The notes under the pieces are model-generated. The model saw nothing but the letters and a program-made list of their open reading frames with translations. It did no database searches and was not told the DNA's origin. A program made the position numbers and the translations under genes. Of a stretch of 64,000 nucleotides of DNA, positions 1-7,811 are shown piece by piece. The stretch is from Streptomyces qinglanensis (lineage in GTDB: Bacteria; Actinomycetota; Actinomycetes; Streptomycetales; Streptomycetaceae). The stretch covers positions 133,409 to 197,408 of the forward strand of contig NZ_FOGO01000015.1 of NCBI RefSeq assembly GCF_900111245.1. The letters run 5' to 3'. The first letter of the stretch is position 1, and every line of letters begins with the position of its first letter.

Positions 1-2
1 AG

Positions 3-68
3 TCCGGCCGGATCACGCACGGTGACGGTCCGCAGGCTGTGGAAGTCGAGGAACGAGGGACCAGATGA
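3..68 (+). CDS. 3' end of an upstream gene (partial), possibly ftsH
   Basis: Reading frame 3 is open from the window edge to a TGA at 66-68 that overlaps the folE ATG in an ATGA arrangement, the usual sign of translational coupling in this genome. Only about 21 codons are visible (tail reads ...VEVEERGTR), so there is no domain to recognise. In streptomycetes the gene before folE is commonly ftsH, so an FtsH C-terminus is the natural guess. The third-position G/C bias of this short stretch is weaker than in neighbouring genes, and the open frame could be fortuitous. Confidence 0.35.
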   Translation, partial: SGRITHGDGPQAVEVEERGTR

Positions 69-670
69 CCGACCCGGTGACCCTGGACGGGGAGAGCCCG
101 AACAGCGCCTTCGACGAGAAGCGCGCCGAGAACGCGATACGCGAGCTCCTGATCGCCGTGGGCGAGGATCCCGACCGGGAGGGACTCCTGGAGACCCCGG
201 CGCGGGTGGCCCGCGCCTACCGGGAGATGTTCGCGGGCTTGAACCAGCGCCCCGAGGACGTGCTGACCACGACGTTCGACCTTGGTCACGACGAGATGGT
301 CCTGGTCAAGGACATCGAGGTGGTCAGCCAGTGCGAGCACCACCTGCTGCCGTTCCACGGCATGGCGCACGTCGGCTACATCCCGTCCGCCAGCGGCAAG
401 ATCACGGGGTTGTCCAAGCTGGCCCGGCTGGTCGACGTCTTCGCCCGCCGGCCCCAGGTGCAGGAGCGGCTGACGACCCAGATCGCCGACTCGCTGATGC
501 GGATTCTGGAGCCCCGCGGGGTCATCGTGGTCATCGAGTGCGAACACATGTGCATGTCGGTGCGGGGGGTCCGGAAGCCCGGCGCCAAGACGACGACCTC
601 CGCGGTCCGCGGACAGCTCCGCGACGCGACCACCCGGGCCGAGGCGATGAGCCTGATATTGGCCCGCTGA
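65..670 (+). CDS. folE: GTP cyclohydrolase I
   Basis: Converts GTP to 7,8-dihydroneopterin triphosphate, the first step of folate synthesis, in the cytoplasm as a homodecamer. The 201-aa protein has the usual length. Zinc ligands are visible as Cys90 and His93 in QCEHHLLPFHG and Cys163 in ECEHMCMSV. The substrate loop YIPSASGKITGLSKLARLVD and the C-terminal RGVRKPGAKTTTSA stretch are also family hallmarks. The ATG follows a purine-rich GAGGAACGAGGG and overlaps an upstream stop. The remaining folate genes lie just downstream on the opposite strand. A 20-bp tandem repeat begins immediately after the stop codon. Confidence 0.97.
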   Translation: MTDPVTLDGESPNSAFDEKRAENAIRELLIAVGEDPDREGLLETPARVARAYREMFAGLNQRPEDVLTTTFDLGHDEMVLVKDIEVVSQCEHHLLPFHGMAHVGYIPSASGKITGLSKLARLVDVFARRPQVQERLTTQIADSLMRILEPRGVIVVIECEHMCMSVRGVRKPGAKTTTSAVRGQLRDATTRAEAMSLILAR

Positions 671-803
671 GTCCGGGCCTGAGTCCCTGAGTCCGGGCCT
701 GAGTCCCTGAGTCCGGGCCTGAGTCCCTGAGTCCGGGCCTGAGTCCCTGAGTCCGGGCCTGAGTCCCTGAGGCCGGGCCTGAGTCCCTGAGGCCGGGCCT
801 GAG
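671..803 (+). repeat. 20-bp tandem repeat directly after folE stop
   Basis: Six consecutive 20-bp units (GTCCGGGCCTGAGTCCCTGA, last unit beginning GG) run 671-790, followed by a partial seventh to about 803. The array starts at the first base after the folE stop, and each unit ends in CTGA like the gene's own end (GCTGA). It looks like slipped-strand duplication anchored at the stop codon. Function unknown; no strong hairpin was seen within one unit. Confidence 0.9.
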
Positions 804-832
804 CCTGCGGCGCATGTCCTCCGCGGGGTGAA

Positions 833-882
833 GGCCGGGCCGGAAGCGTCCGGGACTGAGGCCGGGCCGGAAGCGTCCGGGA
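833..882 (+). repeat. Two copies of a 27-bp-period repeat
   Basis: The 23-bp core GGCCGGGCCGGAAGCGTCCG... occurs at 833-855 and again at 860-882. It lies in the 322-bp non-coding stretch (671-992) between folE and the convergent DUF3180 gene. Apart from this and the 20-bp array, that stretch shows no gene; no clear terminator was identified. Confidence 0.7.
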
Positions 883-992
883 CGCCTCCTGGTCGGCAAG
901 GCCCTGCTGCCGCCGGTTCCGGCTCCTTCGCGCCCGCCGTCCGGGCCGTGCTCCGGCCCGTCGGGCCCGGTCCGGGCACGGCCCCGCCGGGT

Positions 993-1481
993 TCAGGCCG
1001 CGGCGGTCGGGGGGCCGTTCTCGTCCTCGTCCTCGGGCAGCCGGCAGATGCGCTCCAGCAGGACGGCCGCCGCTATCACCGCGATGCCCGCCACCACGGA
1101 GAGGCCCGCGTAGAGCGCCTGCTGGGCGCGGGCCGGGACGTCGGCGCGTTCGGTGATCAGGAACAGCCCGGTTCCGCCGTACATGCCCGAGACCAGCCCG
1201 GCCACCAGGGCGCTCGCCTGTCCGAAGAGGACGGCACGGGCCGCCATCATCGGGTCCACACCCTTGGCACCCGGCTCCCGCTCCCGCTGCGCCTTCAGTC
1301 GGGAGCGCAGCGAGAGCGCGGTGGCCAGCAGCACCGCCGCGATGGCGCCGAGCACGATGGGCGCGGCGAACGGCACCCCCGGCAGCGTGCCCAGCGCGTC
1401 CCACAGCCGCGCTCCGCCCCACGAGAGCACTCCGGCGACGACGAAGAGCGCCGCGAGGGTGCGGATACGGAGTTGGTTCAT
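993..1481 (-). CDS. DUF3180 family membrane protein
   Basis: A 162-aa integral membrane protein of the DUF3180 family, which in actinobacteria typically sits next to folK. Four hydrophobic segments are visible: LAALFVVAGVLSWGGARLW, the stretch around FAAPIVLGAIAAVLLATALS, one at ALVAGLVSGMYGGTGLFLI, and YAGLSVVAGIAVIAAAVLL. A basic loop (SLRSRLKAQREREPG) separates the second and third. The ATG is chosen because it is preceded by GAGGTGG and starts the family's MNQLRIRTL opening. It is the last gene of the folP-to-folK run on the minus strand. Function is unknown; the link to folate is by neighbourhood only. Confidence 0.8.
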   Translation of the reverse strand: MNQLRIRTLAALFVVAGVLSWGGARLWDALGTLPGVPFAAPIVLGAIAAVLLATALSLRSRLKAQREREPGAKGVDPMMAARAVLFGQASALVAGLVSGMYGGTGLFLITERADVPARAQQALYAGLSVVAGIAVIAAAVLLERICRLPEDEDENGPPTAAA

Positions 1482-1576
1482 CGAGCTTCCACCTCGCGGG
1501 TGCGATCCGGGCGGTGCGGGCGTCGGCCGGGGGGACGCCGGGCGGGAACGGGCAACGGGGTACGCGCAGCCAACGC

Positions 1577-2173
1577 TCAGGCGTGCACGATGAGTTCCAG
1601 GTCCGGACGGGCGGTGACGCCCTCCGTGCCGAGCGTCCGCAGCAGTTCCTCGACGCTGCCGCGGCCCGGAACCTCGGCCGCGGGGTCCACGTCGTGCCAG
1701 GGCACGAGGACGAAGGCCCGCTCGTGCGCCCTGGGGTGGGGGAGCGTGAGCTGCGGGTCGTCGGAGACGACGCCCTGGTACGCCACGATGTCCACATCGA
1801 TGGGGCGCGGCTCCCAGCGCTCCTCGCGCACCCGCTCCAGCGCCTCCTCGATGGCGTGGCCGCGTTCGAGGAGGGAGCCGGGCGGCAGGGTGGTGCGGAC
1901 CACGACGACCGCGTTGAAGTAGGCGGGCTGGCTGCCCGGCTCGACGCCCCACGGCTCGGTCTCGTAGACCGGCGAGACGGCCGTCACCTTCATCCCCGGG
2001 GTGTCCGCGAGCGCGTCGACGGCGCTCTGCAGCGACTCCAGGCGGTTGCCGAGGTTGCTGCCGATCGACAGCACGGCGGTCTTCGGGTTGTGCAGCGTCG
2101 TGTCGGCGGCGTCCACCTGCTGCACCACGGAGGCGGGCACCGGCTGTACGGTCGGGTCACTGTTCGGCGTCAT
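1577..2173 (-). CDS. folK: 2-amino-4-hydroxy-6-hydroxymethyldihydropteridine pyrophosphokinase
   Basis: HPPK transfers pyrophosphate from ATP to 6-hydroxymethyl-7,8-dihydropterin, supplying the substrate for FolP. The 198-aa protein carries the N-terminal IGSNLGNR signature (about residues 37-44), the pterin-binding YETEPWG segment and the RWEPRPIDVDIVAY signature with Mg/ATP-binding Asp residues. An N-terminal extension of about 30 residues precedes the conserved core, as in other streptomycetes. Its ATG overlaps the folB stop by 4 nt, so the two are probably translationally coupled. Confidence 0.95.
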   Translation of the reverse strand: MTPNSDPTVQPVPASVVQQVDAADTTLHNPKTAVLSIGSNLGNRLESLQSAVDALADTPGMKVTAVSPVYETEPWGVEPGSQPAYFNAVVVVRTTLPPGSLLERGHAIEEALERVREERWEPRPIDVDIVAYQGVVSDDPQLTLPHPRAHERAFVLVPWHDVDPAAEVPGRGSVEELLRTLGTEGVTARPDLELIVHA

Positions 2174-2529
2174 GCGCGGCTCCGCTTGATAGTGATGGTC
2201 ACGTCCTCGAACGGCACGGCGATCGGGGCGTCGGGCTTGTGCACGACCACCTCCACCTCGCGTACGGCCTCGTGCCGCAGGCAGGTGTCGGCGATCCGCT
2301 GGGCGAGCGTCTCGATCAGGTCGACAGGTTCCCCCTCGACGACCGCGACGACCTCTTCGGCGACGACTCCGTAATGGACCGTACGGGACAGGTCGTCGCT
2401 CTCGGCGGCCGACCGCGTGTCGAGTCCCATGTCGAGGTCCACGACGAAGGTCTGCCCCTGCTCGCGTTCCCTCTCGAACACGCCGTGATGCCCACGCGCC
2501 GCGAGGCCGCGCAGTGCGACGCGATCCAC
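2170..2529 (-). CDS. folB: Dihydroneopterin aldolase
   Basis: Cleaves 7,8-dihydroneopterin to 6-hydroxymethyldihydropterin and glycolaldehyde, between FolE and FolK. From the GTG at 2529 the protein is 119 aa, the normal length, opening VDRVALRGLAARGHHGVFERE. Family features seen include the conserved GHHGV.ERE.GQ region, the internal YGVVAEEV segment, the ETLAQRIAD helix with its conserved Glu, and the catalytic-type Lys in EVVVHKPDAPI. The GTG is preferred over the ATG at 2577 because GGGAG sits 7 nt upstream and the extra 16 residues are not typical of the family. Overlaps folK by 4 nt. Confidence 0.93.
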   Translation of the reverse strand: MDRVALRGLAARGHHGVFEREREQGQTFVVDLDMGLDTRSAAESDDLSRTVHYGVVAEEVVAVVEGEPVDLIETLAQRIADTCLRHEAVREVEVVVHKPDAPIAVPFEDVTITIKRSRA

Positions 2530-2560
2530 TTCACCACTCCCGTCGGTCGTGCGAACGTCT

Positions 2561-2600
2561 ACCGCCCCTCGGGGCACCGGACCGCCCCTGGCGGCACCGG
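2561..2600 (+). repeat. 20-bp direct repeat in the NTF2-folB gap
   Basis: ACCGCCCCTCGGGGCACCGG (2561-2580) is followed directly by ACCGCCCCTGGCGGCACCGG (2581-2600). It lies in the 289-bp non-coding gap between the NTF2-like gene and folB. On the minus strand a TAGATT hexamer (2605-2610) could be a -10 element for a separate folB transcript, but I see no matching -35. Confidence 0.6.
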
Positions 2601-2818
2601 ATCGAATCTACCCGTGGGTGTGACGGCTCGCGGCGCCGCCTACCCCTCAGCGTTCGCGGTCACGCGCGCATTCCCGGCCGTGTGCCGGATCGGGTGGTCC
2701 TGGCGGAACGGTTGCCGAACGCAGCCCGGTGCGGAGGAACGGGACGAGGCCGGACAGGGCGTCCTCCGGCGCCCCGGCCGAGGCGCCGGCGCGCTCACGG
2801 AAGCTGTACGGAGCGGGT

Positions 2819-3349
2819 CTAGAGCTCGATGTCGCCCTGGCCCAGGTCCCCTTCCCCCTCGCCGTCCCCGTCCTCGTCGTCCTGCTCGACCAGCACCGGC
2901 GAGCCGTGGTGCGACCACAGCTTCCACTCGCCCTGCTCGGTGCGGCGGAAGACGTTGGTGGCCACCACGAGGCCGCCGACCAGCGGTCCCGCCGAGCCGT
3001 CCGCCTCGGCCGGGCCGCCGCTGAGGATGTTCTCGGTGCAGCTGACCAGCGCGGTGTCGCCCAGCACCGAGATCTCCACATCGGTGAGGAAGAACTGGAC
3101 GTACTCGGTGTTGGCCATGATCAGGGCGTACGAGCGCAGCACCTCGCCGCGTCCGGTGAGCACCGGCCAGCCGGGGTGGACGACCCGGACCCCGTGCTCG
3201 CCCTCACCGCCCTCGGGGTCGTCCGGATCGACCGCCTCCGCACCCAGCCACATCCGGGAGAGGGCCTCGATGTCGCCCTGCTCGACCGCCTCGTAGAGGG
3301 CGGTGTTGGCGGCCTCGACCGCCTCGCTGTCGGTTCGCGCGCCGCTCAT
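2819..3349 (-). CDS. NTF2/SnoaL-like protein in the folate cluster
   Basis: A 176-aa cytoplasmic protein with the NTF2-like fold signature. It opens with an amphipathic helix (AVEAANTALYEAVEQGDIEALSRMW), then has the HPGWPVLTGRGEVLRSYALI segment and the VEISVLGDTALVSCTENI and WKLWSHHGSPVL strands. The extreme C-terminus is Asp/Glu/Gly-rich. It overlaps folP by 4 nt (ATGA), so it is co-translated with dihydropteroate synthase. NTF2-like proteins include enzymes and ligand-binding proteins, so the family gives no specific reaction. Its constant position between folP and folB suggests a role near pterin metabolism (inference). Confidence 0.8.
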   Translation of the reverse strand: MSGARTDSEAVEAANTALYEAVEQGDIEALSRMWLGAEAVDPDDPEGGEGEHGVRVVHPGWPVLTGRGEVLRSYALIMANTEYVQFFLTDVEISVLGDTALVSCTENILSGGPAEADGSAGPLVGGLVVATNVFRRTEQGEWKLWSHHGSPVLVEQDDEDGDGEGEGDLGQGDIEL

Positions 3350-4275
3350 GTCGCCGCCTCCGGGTTCGTCGTCCCGGGGGTCACCGGAACCCGGGGCGCG
3401 TCGGGCAGGGCCTCGGCGGCCGCGTCCACGGCCCGGACCACGCGGACGGCGTCCGCGCTGGCCCGCACCTCGTGGACCCGTACCGCCCAGGCGCCCTCCC
3501 GGGCCGCCAGCGCGGTGACGGCGGCCGTCGCCGCGTCGCGTTCGCGGGCCGGCGGCGGGGTCGCGCCCTGCGCGTCCGTCAGCACCCGGCCCAGGAACCG
3601 CTTGCGGGAGGCGGCCACCAGCATCGGGTGGGGCAGCCCGGCGCGCAGTTCGGCGAGTGCCGCGACGAGGGCGAGATCGTGCTCGGCGCGCTTGGCGAAG
3701 CCCAGCCCGGGGTCGACCACGATCCGCGCGGGGTCGATGCCGCCCGCCACGGCCTGCTGCACCGCCGTGCGCAGCTCGTCGAGGACTTCGCCGACGACAT
3801 CCGTGTAGACGGCGCGGTTGTTCATGTCGATGCTCTGGCCCCGCCAGTGCATCACCACGAACGGCACACCGGCGTCGGCGACGGCGGGCACCATCTCCGG
3901 ATCGGCGCGGCCGCCGCTGACGTCGTTGACCAGGACCGCACCCGCTGCCACCGCCTGCGCCGCCACGGAGGCCCGCATGGTGTCGACGCTGACCACCAGG
4001 CCCTCCCCGGCCAGCCCGCGCACCACCGGCAGCACCCGGCGCAGTTCCTCGTCCTCGCCGACCCGGGCGGCGCCGGGCCGGGTGGACTCGCCGCCGACAT
4101 CCACCAGGTCGGCGCCCTGCGCCACCAGGTCGAGCCCGTGCTTGATCGCTGCTTCGGTGTCGAACCACCGCCCCCCGTCCGAGAACGAGTCGGGGGTCAC
4201 GTTGACCACACCCATTACTGCGCAGCGGTCCCATTCGGGGAGGCCGTCCACGCGGCCACGCGTTCTCGCACCCAT
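3346..4275 (-). CDS. folP: Dihydropteroate synthase
   Basis: Condenses p-aminobenzoate with 6-hydroxymethyldihydropterin pyrophosphate; the target of sulfonamides. The 309-aa TIM-barrel protein shows MGVVNVTPDSFSDGG (residues 21-35), the GGESTRPGA loop, the NDVSGG segment, the VMHWRG strand, DPGLGFAKR and ASRKRFLGR, the usual pterin, phosphate and pABA sites. The ATG at 4275 lacks a Shine-Dalgarno but sits 6 nt after a TACCCT hexamer, so a leaderless start is likely. It heads the minus-strand folate run and overlaps the NTF2-like gene by 4 nt. Confidence 0.95.
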   Translation of the reverse strand: MGARTRGRVDGLPEWDRCAVMGVVNVTPDSFSDGGRWFDTEAAIKHGLDLVAQGADLVDVGGESTRPGAARVGEDEELRRVLPVVRGLAGEGLVVSVDTMRASVAAQAVAAGAVLVNDVSGGRADPEMVPAVADAGVPFVVMHWRGQSIDMNNRAVYTDVVGEVLDELRTAVQQAVAGGIDPARIVVDPGLGFAKRAEHDLALVAALAELRAGLPHPMLVAASRKRFLGRVLTDAQGATPPPARERDAATAAVTALAAREGAWAVRVHEVRASADAVRVVRAVDAAAEALPDAPRVPVTPGTTNPEAAT

Positions 4276-4281
4276 GTGCCC

Positions 4282-4287
4282 AGGGTA
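4282..4287 (-). promoter_or_regulatory. -10 element for leaderless folP transcript
   Basis: On the minus strand TACCCT ends 6 nt before the folP ATG with no Shine-Dalgarno between, so transcription probably starts at or next to the start codon. No convincing -35 hexamer was identified. Confidence 0.5.
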
Positions 4288-4394
4288 GGCGCCTGCCTTC
4301 CGCGGGGTGGGACCGCCACCGTGCCGCCGCGGTCCGGCTCCCTGCCGCCGCGGTCCGGCCCCGGGCCGGAGTGCCGGCCGACGCGCCGGGCGCC

Positions 4395-5882
4395 TCAGCC
4401 GGCCGAGCCGTCCGGCGCCGTCAGCCAGCGCTCCGGGAGCGCCGAGCGGCGGCCGGTGCGCGAACGGTCGGCCTGGGCGCGCAGCAGGGCCAGGGCCTCG
4501 TCCTGGTCGCGCAGGCGCGCCCGTGCGGTGCCCCCGGCGCCGAGGTCCACGTACACGTCGGCCAGCCGGTGGCGGCGCTCCCACGGCCCCTGGGCGAACC
4601 GCACGCTCTGCACCTTCGCGTGCGGCACCAGGGTGGTCTGGCGGGTCAGCAGTCCTTGGCGGGCGACGAAGACGCCCTGAGCGACCCCGTGTCCGTAGCC
4701 GCGGCGGACCACCGGTGCACACCAGCGGGCGCGGCGGGGAACCGGTGTCCACGCGGCCAGCGCGGCGTCCGGGTCCACGCCGGGCAGCACCCGTGCGAGC
4801 ACGGCTGCGGCCTCCGGCCAGGTGGCCACCGGCACGAGCACGCCGTCTCCGGTACCGCCGCCGGTGCCCGCGATCTCCAGGTCGACCCGCACCCAGTCCC
4901 GCCGCCGCCACAGGAGCGGCTGCGCGATCCGGACGGCCTGCACCCTTCCGGGCGGCACCGTGGCGTGCTGCCGGTCCAGCAGTCCTGCGTCCAGGCGCAG
5001 CCCGTCGGGGGACTCGGCCACGGTCCAGTCGAACTCCCTGACGACCCGCCCGCCGCTCGCCGCCCAGCAGCCGCCCGCGAGCGGCAGCGCCGTCGCCAGG
5101 ACCGTCCACACGCTCTCCGTCGCCAGCCACAGCAGGGTCGGTACGAGGAGCAGCGCGGCCAGCGTCCCCCAGACCGCGCCCCGCAGCAGCACGCTGACCA
5201 CCAGGGTGCGCGGCGGCACCCGCAGCAGCTCCCTGGCGGGCGCCTCGCCCGCCTCGGGTGCCGCGTCCGGGGCGATTCCGGCGGCGCGGGCGAGCAGTTC
5301 GGCGCGGAGCGCGACGGCCTGCCGCTCGCCCAGATACGCCAGCTCGTCCTTGTCCTCGGTGCCGACGACGTCCAGCTTCAGTTTGGCCACCCCGGCGATC
5401 CGGGCCGGCAGCGGCCGGGAGATGTCGATGGCTTGGACGCGGTCCAGCCGGATGTGGGCGGTGCGGCGGAACAGCAGGCCGGTACGGATGCGCAGCTCGG
5501 TGTCGGTGACCAGATAGCTGGTGCACCACCAGGACAGGAATCCGTACCCGGCGGCCACCGGCAGCAGCACCGCCAGTCCTAGCGCCGCCCAGACCGCCGT
5601 GAGCTGCTCGGACCACTCGCGGGCCCGGTCGAGGTCGTGCATGGCGAACGCCAGCAGCCCGGCGAGCGGCGCCCAGGCCCGCCGCCACGGGGTGACCGGG
5701 TGCAGCCGGTTGCCCTCGGGGCGGCGCGGCAGGAAGCGCGGACCCCGGTCGGCGGGGGCGGTGTTCTCCGCGGGGTCTGCCGGGGCGCCGGTGGTCTTGG
5801 CCGCCGGGGCGCCGGTGGGGCCGGTCGCCGGGGTGCCGGTGTCGGTCCGGGGCGGGCCGCCGGCCGCGGGGTCGCCGGTCAC
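4395..5882 (-). CDS. PH-domain membrane protein (YdbT-like, two bPH2 domains)
   Basis: A 495-aa membrane protein of the bacterial PH (YdbT-type) family. After a Pro/Ala/Thr-rich N-terminus come hydrophobic segments (PLAGLLAFAM, VWAALGLAVLLPVAAGYGFL) and a first bPH2 domain (YLVTDTELRIRTGLLFRRTAHIRLDRVQAIDI). More membrane helices (LLRGAVWGTLAALLLVPTLL, SVWTVLATALPLAGGCW) and a second bPH2 domain with the LLTRQTTLVPHAKVQSVRF motif follow. The GTG at 5882 overlaps the upstream PH gene's stop (GTGA), which fixes the start. The two genes usually travel together; their molecular role is unknown. Confidence 0.87.
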   Translation of the reverse strand: MTGDPAAGGPPRTDTGTPATGPTGAPAAKTTGAPADPAENTAPADRGPRFLPRRPEGNRLHPVTPWRRAWAPLAGLLAFAMHDLDRAREWSEQLTAVWAALGLAVLLPVAAGYGFLSWWCTSYLVTDTELRIRTGLLFRRTAHIRLDRVQAIDISRPLPARIAGVAKLKLDVVGTEDKDELAYLGERQAVALRAELLARAAGIAPDAAPEAGEAPARELLRVPPRTLVVSVLLRGAVWGTLAALLLVPTLLWLATESVWTVLATALPLAGGCWAASGGRVVREFDWTVAESPDGLRLDAGLLDRQHATVPPGRVQAVRIAQPLLWRRRDWVRVDLEIAGTGGGTGDGVLVPVATWPEAAAVLARVLPGVDPDAALAAWTPVPRRARWCAPVVRRGYGHGVAQGVFVARQGLLTRQTTLVPHAKVQSVRFAQGPWERRHRLADVYVDLGAGGTARARLRDQDEALALLRAQADRSRTGRRSALPERWLTAPDGSAG

Positions 5883-6463
5883 AGTCCCGCCGATCGGGCC
5901 TCGCCCAGCTCGGTGAGCCGGTCGCGCAGCCGTTCGGCCTCCGCGGGCGTGAGGCCCGGAATCCCGGCGTCGGTGGTCGCGGCGGCCGTGTGCAGTTGCA
6001 GCGAGGCCAGTCCGAAGCGGCGCTCCAGCGGCCCGGAGGTCACCTCCACGAGCTGCATCCGCCCGTAGGGCACCACCGTGGTCTCGCGCCACAGGACGCC
6101 GCGGGAGATCAGCAGGTCGTCGGCGCGCTCCAGATACCGCCACGAGCGCCAGTTGCGCGCCAGTGCTCCCCAGCCCCAGCCGGCCGCCGCGAGCGGCAGC
6201 AGCGCGCACAGCGCCCACACCGGTCCCGCGGTGAGTGCCGGTACCACTCCCGCCGCCGCGGCCGGTGGCAGCAGCCAGGCCAGCAGCACGCACCGGCGCA
6301 GCGGCAGCAGCGCCCGCTCCACGCCGCGCCACGCGGGGCCGTCCGGCCCGGCCGGACCGGTTCCGGGCTCCGCTGAGCCGGTGCCGTGCGGGCCGGTGCC
6401 GTGCGGGGTGGCGTGCTGTCCGGAACCCGGCGGGGCGGGCGGTGCCGGGGTGGGGTCGGTCAT
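5879..6463 (-). CDS. PH-domain membrane protein (single bPH2 domain)
   Basis: A 194-aa protein with a Pro/Gly-rich N-terminus, two hydrophobic stretches (CVLLAWLLPPAAAAGVVPAL and VWALCALLPLAAAGWGWGAL) and a C-terminal bPH2 domain (YLERADDLLISRGVLWRETTVVPYGRMQLVEVTSGPLERR). It is coupled to the larger PH protein downstream. The ATG is 6 nt from a TACGCT hexamer (6470-6475 on the minus strand) without a ribosome-binding site, so the pair may be expressed from a leaderless mRNA. Divergent from nuoD2, with 61 bp between starts. Confidence 0.85.
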   Translation of the reverse strand: MTDPTPAPPAPPGSGQHATPHGTGPHGTGSAEPGTGPAGPDGPAWRGVERALLPLRRCVLLAWLLPPAAAAGVVPALTAGPVWALCALLPLAAAGWGWGALARNWRSWRYLERADDLLISRGVLWRETTVVPYGRMQLVEVTSGPLERRFGLASLQLHTAAATTDAGIPGLTPAEAERLRDRLTELGEARSAGL

Positions 6464-6524
6464 CCGTTCAGCGTACGTGCGGGCGACCGGAGCCCGTGTC
6501 CGTCCGCAGGAGGAAGCTGACAGG

Positions 6525-7682
6525 ATGAGCGTCATGACTCAGACGGAGACGACCGTCGGCATCGGCGGTGCCGCGGAGAGCACCGACATGGTGCTCAACA
6601 TCGGCCCGCAGCACCCCTCCACACACGGCGTGCTGCGGCTGCGGCTGGTCCTGGACGGGGAGCGGATCGAGCACGCCGAGCCGGTGGTCGGCTATATGCA
6701 CCGGGGCGCCGAGAAGCTCTTCGAGGCCCGCGACTACCGCCAGATCATCGTGCTCGCCAACCGCCACGACTGGCTGTCGGCGTTCTCCAACGAGCTGGGC
6801 GTGGTGCTCGGCGTCGAGCGGATGCTGGGCATGGAGGTCCCGGAGCGCGCGGTGTGGACCCGCACCCTGCTGGCCGAGCTGAACCGGGTGCTCAACCACC
6901 TGATGTTCCTGGGCTCCTACCCGCTGGAGCTGGGCGGGATCACGCCGGTCTTCCACTCCTTCCGGGAGCGCGAGGTGCTCCAGAACGTGATGGAGGAGCT
7001 CTCGGGCGGCCGGATGCACTACATGTTCAACCGGGTCGGCGGGCTCAAGGACGACCTCCCGGCGGGCTGGCGGGACCGGGCGCGGCAGGCGGTGGCCGCC
7101 GTCCGCGGCCGGATGGACACCTTCGACAAGCTGGTGCTCGGCAACGAGATCTTCCGGGGCCGCACCCGGGGCGTCGGCGTGCTCAGCCCCGAGCTGGTGC
7201 ACGCCTACGGGGTCAGCGGTCCGATCGCCCGCGCCTCCGGGGTCGACTTCGACCTGCGCCGCGACGAGCCGTATCTGGCCTACGGCGAGCTGGCCGACGT
7301 ACTGCGGGTGGCCACCCGGTCGGAGGGCGACTGCCTGGCCCGCTTCGAGCTGCTGCTCGACCAGACGCACAACTCCCTGGACCTGGCCGACGCCTGCCTG
7401 GACCGGCTCGCCGAACTGCCGCCAGGGCCGGTCAACCAGCGGCTGCCCAAGGTGCTCAAGGCGCCGGAGGGCGCCACCTACACCTGGACGGAGAACCCGC
7501 TGGGCCTCAACGGCTACTACCTGGTCTCCAAGGGCGAGAAGACCCCGCACCGGCTCAAGCTCCGCTCCGCCTCGTTCAACAACATCCAGGCGCTCACCGA
7601 GCTGCTGCCCGGGACGCTGGTGGCGGACATGGTCGCGATCCTGGGGTCGTTCTTCTTCGTGGTGGGCGACATCGACAAATAG
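6525..7682 (+). CDS. nuoD: NADH-quinone oxidoreductase subunit D, second copy (nuoD2)
   Basis: The 49-kDa (NuoD/NDUFS2) subunit forms the quinone pocket of complex I with NuoB. The 385-aa protein has NIGPQHPSTHGVLRLRL near residues 25-41, the conserved GYMHRGAEKLFE with Arg60, LNRVLNHLMFLG, GGRMHYMFNRVGGL and the FFVVGDIDK C-terminus. It stands alone with no other nuo gene nearby, so it is the extra, unlinked copy found in streptomycetes rather than part of the 14-gene operon. ATG at 6525 is chosen because AGGAGGAAG lies about 11 nt upstream; an in-frame ATG at 6534 is too far away. Confidence 0.92.
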   Translation: MSVMTQTETTVGIGGAAESTDMVLNIGPQHPSTHGVLRLRLVLDGERIEHAEPVVGYMHRGAEKLFEARDYRQIIVLANRHDWLSAFSNELGVVLGVERMLGMEVPERAVWTRTLLAELNRVLNHLMFLGSYPLELGGITPVFHSFREREVLQNVMEELSGGRMHYMFNRVGGLKDDLPAGWRDRARQAVAAVRGRMDTFDKLVLGNEIFRGRTRGVGVLSPELVHAYGVSGPIARASGVDFDLRRDEPYLAYGELADVLRVATRSEGDCLARFELLLDQTHNSLDLADACLDRLAELPPGPVNQRLPKVLKAPEGATYTWTENPLGLNGYYLVSKGEKTPHRLKLRSASFNNIQALTELLPGTLVADMVAILGSFFFVVGDIDK

Positions 7683-7730
7683 CGCTCAGCAGCACCCGAT
7701 GGCGCCGAGCAGGGCCGCATGGTGCCGCGA

Positions 7731-7780
7731 GCGGCCCTGAGCGGCCCTGAGCGGCCCTGAGCGCCCGGGGCTCCGGGCGC
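7731..7780 (+). terminator. 10-bp tandem repeat and hairpin after nuoD2
   Basis: GCGGCCCTGA is repeated three times (7731-7760) and followed directly by a hairpin, GCGCCCGG-GGCT-CCGGGCGC (7761-7780). The stem is 8 bp with a 4-nt loop and lies between convergent genes, so it could serve both strands. There is no T-tract, common for high-GC terminators. The repeat unit ends in CTGA, echoing the folE 3' array. Confidence 0.6.
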
Positions 7781-7811
7781 GCTCCCCGGCCGCCCGCTCC
7801 CCGCCCGCGGG

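Noticed and set aside
376..4234. Long minus-strand open frames over folE and the folate genes
   Set aside because: They are shadows produced by high G+C; codon third-position bias and conserved motifs favour the genes annotated instead.
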